This document shows, in pieces, positions 36,497 to 43,342 of a DNA stretch of 43,342 nt. The position numbers and the translations under genes are program-made. The notes under the pieces are model-generated. The model was given only the letters and a program-made list of their open reading frames with translations. It made no database searches and was not told the origin of the DNA. Each line of letters opens with the position of its first letter. The stretch's first letter is position 1. Location of the stretch: the NCBI GenBank assembly GCA_021777225.1, contig JAJYDQ010000033.1, positions 1-43,342 on the forward strand, given 5' to 3'. The DNA is from Deltaproteobacteria bacterium. GTDB lineage: Bacteria; Desulfobacterota; Desulfomonilia; Desulfomonilales; Desulfomonilaceae.

Positions 36497-36608
36497 GACG
36501 AACCGTTGATGGGCAGTGTAATCGTGAATCTCAGCGTTAGAGCTTTTACATCGATCGTTTCCCTTTCGATGGTAATATTTCGTGGTTTTTCCCTGCATCA
36601 TTTTATTC

Positions 36609-37256
36609 CTAGTCCAGAACACCATTGAAAAAAATTTCCGCGGCGGCTGACAAGTTATCCGTCTCGCGAGATCGGGTGGGATCTTCCATCATCCGGAAAA
36701 GAAAAGAGTTGATTGTTCCTTCAAGCGCCAGAGCCATATAATAGGGATCAAGGCTCCGAAACACATGATCTTTGATGCCCTTCTCAAAGATTGAAGCCAA
36801 TAGCCCGATTCCTTCATCGTAAAGCTTAAGAATGTCCTGGTCCAAACCAGCTTTTATGTTAAAGCTCGCTCCTCTGGTTTCGGCAAAATACAGGCGCATG
36901 ACCGGTAGATTGTTGAAAAACAGTTCTCGACGGACGGCGATGTACCTGTTGATGGCTTCAAGAGGATTCCGTTCCTGTTCGAGGACCTGCATGAGAGCAT
37001 GGTGATACTTTTCTGCCATCTCCATGATAAGGGCTTTGTACAAGTCCTCCTTATTACGAAAGAATTTATATAATGTTCCGATTCCGAACTCTGCTTCACT
37101 GGCTATCTCATGCATGGAGACGTTGTGATACCCTTTTTCTGAGAAGAGTTTCAGCGCAGCTTCGAGTATTTCTCCGCGCTGCCGCAATTTTTCTCGATCC
37201 CTCCGAGGGAGGCTTTCAGGTATTGCATTGGCGGCTTCCATCGATGAAATACTCAT
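36609..37256 (-). CDS. TetR/AcrR-family transcriptional repressor
   Basis: The 215-residue protein has the TetR DNA-binding domain at about 25-75 (ILEAALKLFSEKGYHNVSMHEIASEAEFGIGTLYKFFRNKEDLYKALI) and an all-helical ligand-binding C-terminal half. It is first in the operon tetR-adaptor-pump, so it most likely represses its own operon until a pump substrate binds. A perfect palindrome lies 27-46 bases before its ATG and over the predicted -10 box. AAGGAG precedes the start at good spacing. Confidence 0.93.
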   Translation of the reverse strand: MSISSMEAANAIPESLPRRDREKLRQRGEILEAALKLFSEKGYHNVSMHEIASEAEFGIGTLYKFFRNKEDLYKALIMEMAEKYHHALMQVLEQERNPLEAINRYIAVRRELFFNNLPVMRLYFAETRGASFNIKAGLDQDILKLYDEGIGLLASIFEKGIKDHVFRSLDPYYMALALEGTINSFLFRMMEDPTRSRETDNLSAAAEIFFNGVLD

Positions 37257-37282
37257 TTACTTCTCCTTGTGACATCATATTC

Positions 37283-37302
37283 AGAATGTGACGTCACATT
37301 CT
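37283..37302. promoter_or_regulatory. Perfect palindromic operator, probably bound by TetR
   Basis: AGAATGTGACGTCACATTCT is a perfect 20-bp palindrome, the size and symmetry usual for TetR-family operators. It overlaps the predicted -10 box of the tetR-adaptor-pump operon, so bound repressor would block RNA polymerase. The binding protein is inferred from position. Confidence 0.75.
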
Positions 37303-37326
37303 CTTACTCCCTGAGGTGACAGTCAA
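37298..37326 (-). promoter_or_regulatory. Likely promoter of the tetR-efflux operon
   Basis: On the minus strand TTGACT (37321-37326) and GAGAAT (37298-37303) are 17 bases apart, 42 bases before the tetR ATG. The -35 matches consensus at five of six positions. The -10 is weaker but lies inside the palindrome half-site. Confidence 0.55.
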
Positions 37327-37609
37327 GAAAAAATCATCATTCAACAAACAATTATGAGAGTTGCGAGATTTCGACCCCTGGGGTTAGATCATGGGGGTTT
37401 CGGGAAACATGCCACGTAAGTTTCCCATTTATAAGAATTACTTGTTTGCCCGAGAGGTAACATTGGCGATGATGCCGTTCGGTAGAAACACTAGGCGGAG
37501 GGACGCTGTCAATGTTCTTGGTGTCGAATTCCGTAATTATGATAGATAATGCGTGGTTTCCAAAAAGAGTTGAAAAATCTTTTGGATTTTAAGACCACGT
37601 CCTATTGAA

Positions 37610-37847
37610 CTACAGTTTCGCGATTTCTGAATGTTTGAATTCGCGCGGATAGCGCGGCTGGTTGGTTTTTTGCAACTTAATGATATCTGTGGCCTCAGGA
37701 GAAATTCTAATAGAGAAATGACTCCTTCTTGCCGACGCGAGCATGTCGGAAAAGGTGAAAGATTTTTTTGACGATACCATGAGCGGTGAAACACCGCATA
37801 AATCTAATCCCGTAAATTCCAAAAGGATATGGTATTTCTTTTTTCAT
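37610..37847 (-). pseudogene. Possible small gene with a one-base frameshift after the start
   Basis: A strong ribosome-binding site (AAGGAGG, 37856-37862 region) precedes an ATG at 37845-37847, but the frame after it gives only an unremarkable 46-residue peptide. If the run of six A after the ATG were five, the product would read MKKKYHILLEFTGLDLCGVS and continue for about 78 residues with good protein-like composition (SSKKSFTFSDMLASARRSHF, PEATDIIKLQKTNQ) to the TAG at 37610. I do not recognise the family. It may be a pseudogene, a slippage-controlled gene, a sequence error or chance. Confidence 0.35.
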
Positions 37848-38078
37848 CTTGGCGTTCCTCCTTCCCCCTTGTTTGTTTCCAAAAAACGGGTTCGCGCGGA
37901 ACGCCTTGTTTTTCAACCATTATTCACCCGCCCCACTGACTTTTCATACAAAAAAGGCGAAACTTTAGACCAACATAATGTTGAACCTAAATTGCAATAC
38001 TTTTCTCAAAATGAACGCGACAATTATCTGTGAACACCTGGACGACCAATGTTACAAGTGGTCTTAAAGCCGCACAAA

Positions 38079-38543
38079 TTAGATAGATTTGGTTTCTTTT
38101 GGGAACTCGGATTTCCTGTGGCTCGGATTGGAATTGGATTTTTGTCTTGAATTCAACAGGAAATATGCGCCCGCTAATGACAACATCAAAATACCCATGT
38201 CAGAAAAAGTTAAACTTGACAGCTTGCTCTGATCCAGAATAATAATTTTTCTCGCCATGGCGACCAGCGCCACGATCAATATGATTTGAGCGCTTATAAT
38301 CCGGTCCTTGTGAAACGAGTATATAGTTTCCATTAATTCCAGCCCGATTAATACCAACAATAACATCCCGAACAGTTCCAGAAGGTTATCTACCTTCAGA
38401 ATTAAGACTGGTGGGGCAAATACATCCTTCACCATCAGATAACCAACATCGACAGTGGCCAAAATTATAACGACAGCAATTATGATCATCAGAATGTAAC
38501 TTATAAATCTCTCAAATTTTTTTAGGAGATTGGATACATCCAT
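38079..38543 (-). CDS. PsiE-like membrane protein
   Basis: The product of 154 residues has four predicted membrane segments (YILMIIIAVVIILATVDVGYLMV, LELFGMLLLVLIGLELMETIY, IISAQIILIVALVAMARKIIIL, FSDMGILMLSLAGAYFLL). The motif LLELFGMLLLVLIGLELMETI and ALVAMARKIIILD resemble the phosphate-starvation-inducible PsiE family. The function of PsiE is unknown. The ATG at 38541-38543 has GGAG 6 bases upstream and is favoured over one four codons earlier. An HdeD-like gene lies 117 bases upstream on the same strand. The charged C-terminal tail is not conserved. Confidence 0.8.
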   Translation of the reverse strand: MDVSNLLKKFERFISYILMIIIAVVIILATVDVGYLMVKDVFAPPVLILKVDNLLELFGMLLLVLIGLELMETIYSFHKDRIISAQIILIVALVAMARKIIILDQSKLSSLTFSDMGILMLSLAGAYFLLNSRQKSNSNPSHRKSEFPKETKSI

Positions 38544-38660
38544 ACTGGACTCCATAAAGACGACAATTTACATGGACCGAGACGTTGGTTATGCTTTTAT
38601 GCCACTTCATTTTCCAAATTTGATCGACGCATTCATATTCAACACTTGGGGTAGATATTT

Positions 38661-39251
38661 CTATATAGAGGCGGTCTTATTCGCCTTTCTGGCAGCCAGA
38701 GCGATGAAGATGTAAGACCATCCGTTTGTGATAAGTTCTATAGCGATAAAAAGGCCTATAACAAAGAGGCCGGATAGTGGCCAATGGGTCAGAATAATTC
38801 CTCCCAAAATTATAGATATTACACCCCCGACCAAAGGCACAAACCAGCTTCCCATTCCTCGCATCTGCAGGGCCATGACTACGCGGACTATGCCGATGCA
38901 CATGAGCGCAGCCCCAAGCACCCACGTCAGAAGCATCTTAGCTGCAAAGGGTTCTTGAATGACAAAAACACCTGCAATTATATAAAGAGCAGCCATCAGA
39001 ACGTGGTATATGACGCTTTTCCATCCCAGACATTTTAGGGCTTCGATCAACTGCGCCACCCCACCAACGATAAAAAGTATTCCAAAAAACAAGGTGCCGG
39101 CCAAAGAAAGAACAAAAAGTCTTCCAAGACCGACTAACCCCAGGATGATGAAAAGGACTCCCATACCGAAGAGCCATCCCCAGTTCTTGCCCAAATCGCC
39201 TAAAATGGCTTCCGAAGCCTTTGCCGAAGATTTGTCAACTTGACTTGCCAT
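38661..39251 (-). CDS. HdeD-family membrane protein
   Basis: The 196-residue protein has six membrane segments in the HdeD pattern (NWGWLFGMGVLFIILGLVGL, GTLFFGILFIVGGVAQLIEAL, YHVLMAALYIIAGVFVIQEPFAA, LLTWVLGAALMCIGIVRVVMAL, WFVPLVGGVISIILGGIIL, LFVIGLFIAIELITNGWSYI). HdeD is linked to acid resistance in enterobacteria; elsewhere its role is not known. AAGGAGGA lies before the ATG. It may be co-transcribed with the PsiE-like gene. The region directly upstream on the other strand is a decayed segment. Confidence 0.87.
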   Translation of the reverse strand: MASQVDKSSAKASEAILGDLGKNWGWLFGMGVLFIILGLVGLGRLFVLSLAGTLFFGILFIVGGVAQLIEALKCLGWKSVIYHVLMAALYIIAGVFVIQEPFAAKMLLTWVLGAALMCIGIVRVVMALQMRGMGSWFVPLVGGVISIILGGIILTHWPLSGLFVIGLFIAIELITNGWSYIFIALAARKANKTASI

Positions 39252-39462
39252 TACAAAATCCTCCTTTGGAGCCGTGATTACAAGCCCATGACATGAGCTT
39301 ACACCAACCGTAATTGAATTCCTACAAATTTACTAACGTGATTTTTTCGAATTCAAAGCAAGGAAGAGTTCTATAAATTTAGATTTCCAATGTTGATATT
39401 GTCGTAGAACAGCGAAACTATAAATAGAACAACTATGACACAAAAATAATGACAGGTCCCCG

Positions 39463-39715
39463 ACATGCGCCCTGTTGCCCAACGCCACAACTTTGATTCT
39501 TCTTGCGCCAGTGATTATTCGTGTGGCGAAGGAGCTTAAATCAGATTTTGTCGATCCGATCATAATGACGGCAATCGTTAGCAATTCTAAAGGGATGCTC
39601 ACACTGGTTGGTGATCCCGCGACCTTTCTGGTTGGCGGTTCAATAGGCATGACTTTCGGCCATTAACTTCAAAAAGTCAGTCTTGGTTGTTTGCTGGGAG
39701 GCATCGGCGCAATGT
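39463..39715 (+). pseudogene. Remnant of an ArsB/SLC13-type ion transporter
   Basis: One frame reads LLPNATTLILLAPVIIRVAKELK, then IVSNSKGMLTLVGDPATFLVGG and IGMTFGH, a TAA stop at 39664-39666, and LQKVSLGCLLGGIG. This matches the central loop of the ArsB/SLC13 permease family, where the usual forms are DNVTTVLLLAPVTIRIA and ASNIGGTATLIGDPPN. The Gly-Gly of SNIGGT is lost here, a stop follows, and both the N- and C-terminal transmembrane regions are absent, so it is a fragment of a dead gene. Confidence 0.7.
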
Positions 39716-39837
39716 CGCGCCTGCTTGCCAACATTCGGGCGGTTGCCGCTTCGGTGGTGATGACCAGGGGTTATTTTGTGGTAGTAGAAGCTGTCCCGGA
39801 CGTAGCGCCCGCTGCCAGCTTTACAGCCTGGCCTGCC

Positions 39838-40212
39838 ACCACGCTGCCGGTATTCATCGTCAATGAGCCGACTGGTTCGGTTTTCAACCTCAATTGCTCC
39901 TATTGCTTCTACCGCAAGAAGGAACTTGTCTGCCCTAGCAGAGTAGCTTTCGCATGAGTGATGAAGTGCTTAATAAATACATATAGTGACTAACTGAGTC
40001 GCACCAGGCTGGCAAAGTGACCGTTGCCTGCTAGGGCGACAAACCGACCCTAATGGGCGTCGGCTTATACCGACGAGCCATCGATCTACAGGAAAGATAT
40101 CGCAGGTCGGGCATGACTTTCGAGAACACCTTGCCGACAAACGTTACCCCACTGAACCACGAACGGCGTGAGTTCCCTGGAGAGAATGACTTCCTTACAG
40201 GTATCGGCTATG
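39838..40212 (+). pseudogene. Remnant of an anaerobic sulfatase-maturating radical SAM enzyme (anSME)
   Basis: The first part (frame of 39691) reads FIVNEPTGSVFNLNCSYCFYRKKEL, the anSME N-terminus, but the first cysteine of the CxxxCxxC cluster motif has become Phe. A frameshift near 39940 leads to SSFRMSDEVLNKYI, then stops at 39984, 39987 and 40032, and the homologous frame resumes as GDKPTLMGVGLYRRAIDLQERYRRSGMTFENTL and ends near ENDFLTGIG. Intact anSME reads AWQGGEPTLMG and NTLQTNGTLLDDEW at these places. Only about the N-terminal third remains. anSME converts Cys or Ser of type I sulfatases to formylglycine; no such sulfatase is in the window. Confidence 0.82.
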
Positions 40213-40392
40213 TTGTTGCGGATATCATCCTTAGTGTAGCGCCCTACCTGTCAGCAGCAACACATGATGTTGAAGAATTTTTTCACATCCCCAATCTCAG
40301 GTTTGAGAAAGGGTTTCGGAATAAAGCAGCACTGGACGAATTTTTACTGGCGTGACTATTACTAATCGATCACATTAAAATGGAGGCTCCGT

Positions 40393-42408
40393 ATGACTGA
40401 ACAGAAGAAGCCTAACGAGAACATATCCCGCAAGATCGCAACGCGGGATGGCGTGCATGAACTCAAGGACGAAAACCCGATCAGGCATTTTCACAAGAAG
40501 GGGAAAATGCCTTCGAAATTCACCGTGGAGATGCAGCAAGAACTTCGAAAGACTCTCCCATTTGAGGACCAGCGGGATTTTGAGGAAAGTAAAAGAGGCT
40601 TCATCGCCGCGCCACCTTACAAACAGATCAAAGCCGAGGCAGGCAATGTGGCCTGGGATATTGGCAGTTACGAGTTCCTTCTTGAAGACAAGGACATTGA
40701 CTCCATCCATCCCTCTTTGCAGAGGCAGGCCATCCTAAACATGTCTTACGGTCTATACGAAGTGTTGCCGGACAAGATTTACCAGGTGCGCGGCTTCGAC
40801 CTTGCCAATATGACCTTTATCAAGGGTGACACAGGCTGGATAGTGTTCGATACGCTAACCACCAAAGAAACCGCAGAAGCAGCGCTGGCTTTCATCAATG
40901 AAAATCTTGGCCAGCGTCCGGTAGTGGCAGTTGTCTATTCGCATTCCCACGTAGATCATTACGGAGGCGTTCGAGGTATCGTGAACGAGGAGGATGTCCT
41001 GAGCGGCAAAGTACCGATTATCGCACCAATAGGCTTCATGGAACACGCTGTTTCCGAGAATGTACATGCCGGTAACGCAATGAACCGGCGTCTGTTTTAT
41101 CAGTATGGAGCCCTACTGCCAAGAAGCCCATTCGGTCATGTGGATCAAGCTATTGGCAAGAGCGTTGCCCTGGCCAATATTGGCCTAATTCCGCCAACTC
41201 GGTTAATCGCGCAAGACATCGAGGAACTGAGCGTCGACGGCGTGAAAATGGTGTTTCAAAATACGCCTGGCACAGAGGCGCCAGCGGAGATGAACACATG
41301 GTTTCCGGACTTCAAGGCTTTCTGGGCCGCGGAGAACATCACAGGCACGGTTCATAACATTTACACCTTGCGCGGCGCTCTCATCCGTGATCCGCTGTTG
41401 TGGTCTAAAAAGATCAATGAAGCGCTTTATTTTTTTGGCCAGGAGGCTGAGGTCATGTTTTCGTCACATAATTGGCCACGTTGGGGAAATGCTCGTATCC
41501 AGGAAGTCATGCGAACGCAGCGTGACATCTATGCAAACCTTAACAACGAGGTCCTTCACCTGGCCAACAAAGGTGTGACTATCAACGAGGTGCACAATGT
41601 TTACAAGCCACCAAAGAGTTTGCAGGAACAATGGGCTGCTCACAGCTATCACGGTTCAGAAGAACATAACAGCCGTGCGGTTATCAACCGGTATCTCGGT
41701 TACTGGGACTGCAATCCTGCCACGTTGACACCACTTTCACCACGCGATTCAGCGCCTCTCTACGTGGAAATGATGGGGGGCGCCAGCAAGATCATAAAAA
41801 AGGGAAAAGAACTGTACGATCAAGGGAAATACAGATACGCTCAAGAGATCTTGAACAAACTTGTCTATGCTGAACCGACCAACCGGGAGGCCAAGGATCT
41901 GCTAGCGGATGTATTTGAGCAGATCGGGTACCAGAAGGAAAGCTCAAGCTTGCGCAACAGTTTCCTCGCAGCAGCCCATGAACTGAGGTCAGGTATTGCC
42001 AACATTCCGGTGAAGTCTTCCAGTCCGGATACGATTCGGGCAATTTCCACGGATTTGTGGCTCGACTTCTTGGGGATTATGATCGACACCCAGAAGGCAG
42101 AAGGCATTAAGTTCATCATGAACTTAGTTCATCCTGATATCGACGAGAAGTACGTCGTCGAGATGAGTAACGCTACTCTTACCAGCGCAAAGGGTTTTAA
42201 GGCGAACAACCCTGATATTACTTTAACCATTAATCGCTCAGACCTGGAAACTGTTATGCTGGGCAATTCCTCATTCGTTGAGCAGGTTAGAGCTGGCAAA
42301 GCAAAACTGGAGGGCAATCCAGAACCTTTAATGCAACTAATGAGCGTTTTGGTTCAATTTACACCTGACTTCGAGATAATGCCTGGAACTAAAGGCCAAA
42401 GACCATAA
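40393..42408 (+). CDS. Metallo-beta-lactamase-fold alkylsulfatase (SdsA1/YjcS family)
   Basis: The 671-residue protein has a metallo-beta-lactamase domain with the zinc motif VYSHSHVDHYGG (His184, His186, Asp188, His189), the family signatures NTPGTEAPAEMNTWFPD and MFSSHNWPRWGNARI, a helical dimerisation domain (about 460-530, EMMGGASKIIKKGKELYDQGKYRYAQEILNKLV) and an SCP2-like C-terminal domain (about 545-665). These enzymes hydrolyse sulfate esters of alkyl chains such as dodecyl sulfate and need no formylglycine. SdsA1 is exported; no signal peptide is visible here, so it is probably cytoplasmic. GGAGG lies 6 bases before the ATG. The neighbourhood of pseudogenes and a transporter suggests an acquired segment. 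Confidence 0.94.
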   Translation: MTEQKKPNENISRKIATRDGVHELKDENPIRHFHKKGKMPSKFTVEMQQELRKTLPFEDQRDFEESKRGFIAAPPYKQIKAEAGNVAWDIGSYEFLLEDKDIDSIHPSLQRQAILNMSYGLYEVLPDKIYQVRGFDLANMTFIKGDTGWIVFDTLTTKETAEAALAFINENLGQRPVVAVVYSHSHVDHYGGVRGIVNEEDVLSGKVPIIAPIGFMEHAVSENVHAGNAMNRRLFYQYGALLPRSPFGHVDQAIGKSVALANIGLIPPTRLIAQDIEELSVDGVKMVFQNTPGTEAPAEMNTWFPDFKAFWAAENITGTVHNIYTLRGALIRDPLLWSKKINEALYFFGQEAEVMFSSHNWPRWGNARIQEVMRTQRDIYANLNNEVLHLANKGVTINEVHNVYKPPKSLQEQWAAHSYHGSEEHNSRAVINRYLGYWDCNPATLTPLSPRDSAPLYVEMMGGASKIIKKGKELYDQGKYRYAQEILNKLVYAEPTNREAKDLLADVFEQIGYQKESSSLRNSFLAAAHELRSGIANIPVKSSSPDTIRAISTDLWLDFLGIMIDTQKAEGIKFIMNLVHPDIDEKYVVEMSNATLTSAKGFKANNPDITLTINRSDLETVMLGNSSFVEQVRAGKAKLEGNPEPLMQLMSVLVQFTPDFEIMPGTKGQRP

Positions 42409-42881
42409 ACCGGAGAAGGGGCACTTCGGACAAACACGGTCAGTTCGAGAAGATGAAGAGCGATATTTGAACTACAGTAAGCGACATAACAATTCACACT
42501 AGGGAACGCGACAAATTGATGAACCGTTGTTATGAAACTGTCCTCTGATTTCTTTGGCGAAATACTCGGATGCAGCGGTCTGTTCTGAGAGCAAGCCACA
42601 CCGAAGTGGAGAAATTGAGTCAAGAGTATAAGGCGGCCAGGTGGCCCTAGTGTTCATGCGATAGAAGAAATGGGCCTGCATATACGCCGAGGAACGCAAG
42701 GACTTCGAGATTATACAACATATTTAGGGCCCGCTTCTGGTTAGTCAGGGCATGGCCGAACGTGTGGCGCCTCGGAGTCTGGGAGTGGGGGCAGAATGTT
42801 TCAGGAATTGACTTTCAAGTATTGACGAGGAGGACTAGCAGCTTTTGAAAATGGGCCGTGCCAGGGCTCGGGATTACAATC
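42409..42881. other. Intergenic region after the alkylsulfatase
   Basis: These 473 bases hold no gene that I can support. The short frames on both strands have stops and no recognisable domain, and the stretch may be further decayed sequence. I see no clear terminator after the alkylsulfatase stop codon. Confidence 0.5.
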
Positions 42882-43342
42882 ATGGATAACCCCATTTTAC
42901 TCATGTTTGTCACCATGACTATTTTCAGCCTCATGCTCGCCATGGGGGTTAGCCACTCCTTTCAACAACTCACATCCCTGTGGCGTCGACCTGAGTTATT
43001 GCCCCGCTCCCTCCTTGCTGTAATCGTGCTGGTCCCGCTGGTGGTGGGCTTATTGTTATGGGTGTTCAATTTATCACTCTCTGTAGCCACCGGCCTCGCT
43101 GTGTTGGCCGCCGCGCCTGGCGCCCCGCTCACCTGCAAACGGCCCCAAATGGCCGGAGGGGATCCCACATACACCGCCAGTCTGCAGTTAACGCTGGTTT
43201 TGCTGGCTGTAGTGACTACACCACTTATACTGGCTATTTTTAGGGCTCTGTTTGAACTGCCAGGCCTGAGGCTGACCCCTTTCGAGGTGGCCCGGCAAGT
43301 AGCCCGAGTCACATTCTTGCCGGTTATCACTGGTCTGCTCAT
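42882..43342 (+). CDS. Bile acid:sodium symporter (BASS)-family transporter, N-terminal part
   Basis: The gene runs off the right edge; 153 codons are visible. The product begins MDNPILLMFVTMTIFSLMLAMG and has the BASS/SBF pattern of membrane segments with VLAAAPGAPLTCKRPQMAGG and TASLQLTLVLLAVVTTPLILAIF. Family members carry organic anions, including bile acids and sulfonated or sulfated compounds, with sodium. Being next to an alkylsulfatase it may bring in organic sulfate or export a product, but that is speculation. The ATG at 42882 has only a weak ribosome-binding site (GGAT). The antisense frame is not real. Confidence 0.8.
   Translation, partial: MDNPILLMFVTMTIFSLMLAMGVSHSFQQLTSLWRRPELLPRSLLAVIVLVPLVVGLLLWVFNLSLSVATGLAVLAAAPGAPLTCKRPQMAGGDPTYTASLQLTLVLLAVVTTPLILAIFRALFELPGLRLTPFEVARQVARVTFLPVITGLL

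Larger units (their letters stand above)
37257..38078. other. Intergenic region between tetR and the PsiE-like gene
   Basis: Apart from the tetR promoter and operator at its left end, this 822-base stretch holds one candidate small minus-strand gene (37610-37847, listed as a possible frameshifted gene). A short hairpin, GCGGTG-AAA-CACCGC (37783-37797), lies inside it. The segment 37330-37600 shows nothing that I can assign. Confidence 0.5.
39252..40392. other. Decayed-gene region between hdeD-like and alkylsulfatase genes
   Basis: No intact gene is seen in 1141 bases. From 39463 to about 39715 lies a permease remnant and from about 39838 to 40212 a sulfatase-maturase remnant, both listed. 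The first 200 bases and the segments 39716-39837 and 40213-40392 keep open frames but no family that I recognise. Confidence 0.7.

Noticed and set aside
37743-38033. 96-codon open frame on the plus strand
   Set aside because: No ribosome-binding site, composition unlike a normal protein, and antisense to the possible small gene at 37610-37847.
39691-39957. An 88-codon frame with a CSYCFY motif that could be taken for an intact small radical SAM protein
   Set aside because: The first cluster cysteine is Phe and the homologous sequence continues in another frame, so it is a broken anSME fragment.
40053-40355. A 100-codon frame that could be annotated as a hypothetical protein
   Set aside because: Its first half is the anSME remnant in frame with upstream stops, so it is part of a pseudogene; the second half has no identifiable origin.
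1-43342. CRISPR arrays, tRNA or rRNA genes, transposases and phage genes
   Set aside because: Reading through the window I found no regularly spaced repeats, no cloverleaf or rRNA sequence that I could support, and no transposase or integrase motifs.

Overview
The window looks like chromosomal DNA from an anaerobic, Gram-negative bacterium of the deltaproteobacterial type (Desulfobacterota/Syntrophobacterales-like). This is an inference from gene content: a tungsten/molybdenum aldehyde:ferredoxin oxidoreductase with its own MoaD-like protein, a selenocysteine-containing formate dehydrogenase, a sensor kinase paired with a sigma-54 activator, lipopolysaccharide-type envelope functions (RND efflux, OmpA-domain protein) and the non-mevalonate isoprenoid route. 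No sequence search was possible, so the taxon is not proven.

Layout. 1-3301 (minus): start of the aldehyde oxidoreductase gene, moaD-like, mltG, ruvX and a hypothetical gene, with hairpins separating the units. 3825-7127 (plus): a membrane histidine kinase and its sigma-54-dependent response regulator. 7433-8203 (minus): a secreted coiled-coil protein. 8295-11388 (minus): ddl, a MurU-like nucleotidyltransferase and an AmgK-like kinase, a cell-wall precursor/recycling unit. 11627-15058: a ModE-like regulator and fdhD (plus) facing fdhA (minus). fdhA is split in a naive reading by an in-frame TGA at 14651-14653, which I read as selenocysteine, followed by a clear bacterial SECIS hairpin. 15521-21935 (minus): a long housekeeping run, yceD, rpmF, fabD, fabG, acpP, fabF, rpiB, glyA and a membrane protein; plsX and fabH are not in it. 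22053-25191: an alpha/beta hydrolase divergent from a VWA-OmpA protein and a TPR protein. 25249-28369 (plus): xseB, ispA and dxs. 28658-31851: ACT-domain malic enzyme divergent from pyruvate kinase. 32156-37256 (minus): tetR, membrane fusion protein and RND pump, with a perfect 20-bp palindrome over the tetR promoter. 38079-39251 (minus): PsiE-like and HdeD-like membrane proteins.

39252-43342 differs from the rest. It holds decayed remnants of an ArsB/SLC13-type permease and of an anaerobic sulfatase-maturating radical SAM enzyme (stops, a frameshift and a lost cluster cysteine), then an intact metallo-beta-lactamase-fold alkylsulfatase and the start of a bile acid:sodium symporter-family transporter. 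I read this as an acquired sulfate-ester module, partly eroded.

The strongest results are the selenoprotein fdhA with its SECIS, the TetR operator overlapping a promoter, and the sulfatase-maturase pseudogene beside the living alkylsulfatase. I found no CRISPR array, tRNA, rRNA or insertion sequence, and no convincing wholly new multi-gene system. The least explained items are a possibly frameshifted small gene at 37610-37847 and the unassigned proteins noted below.
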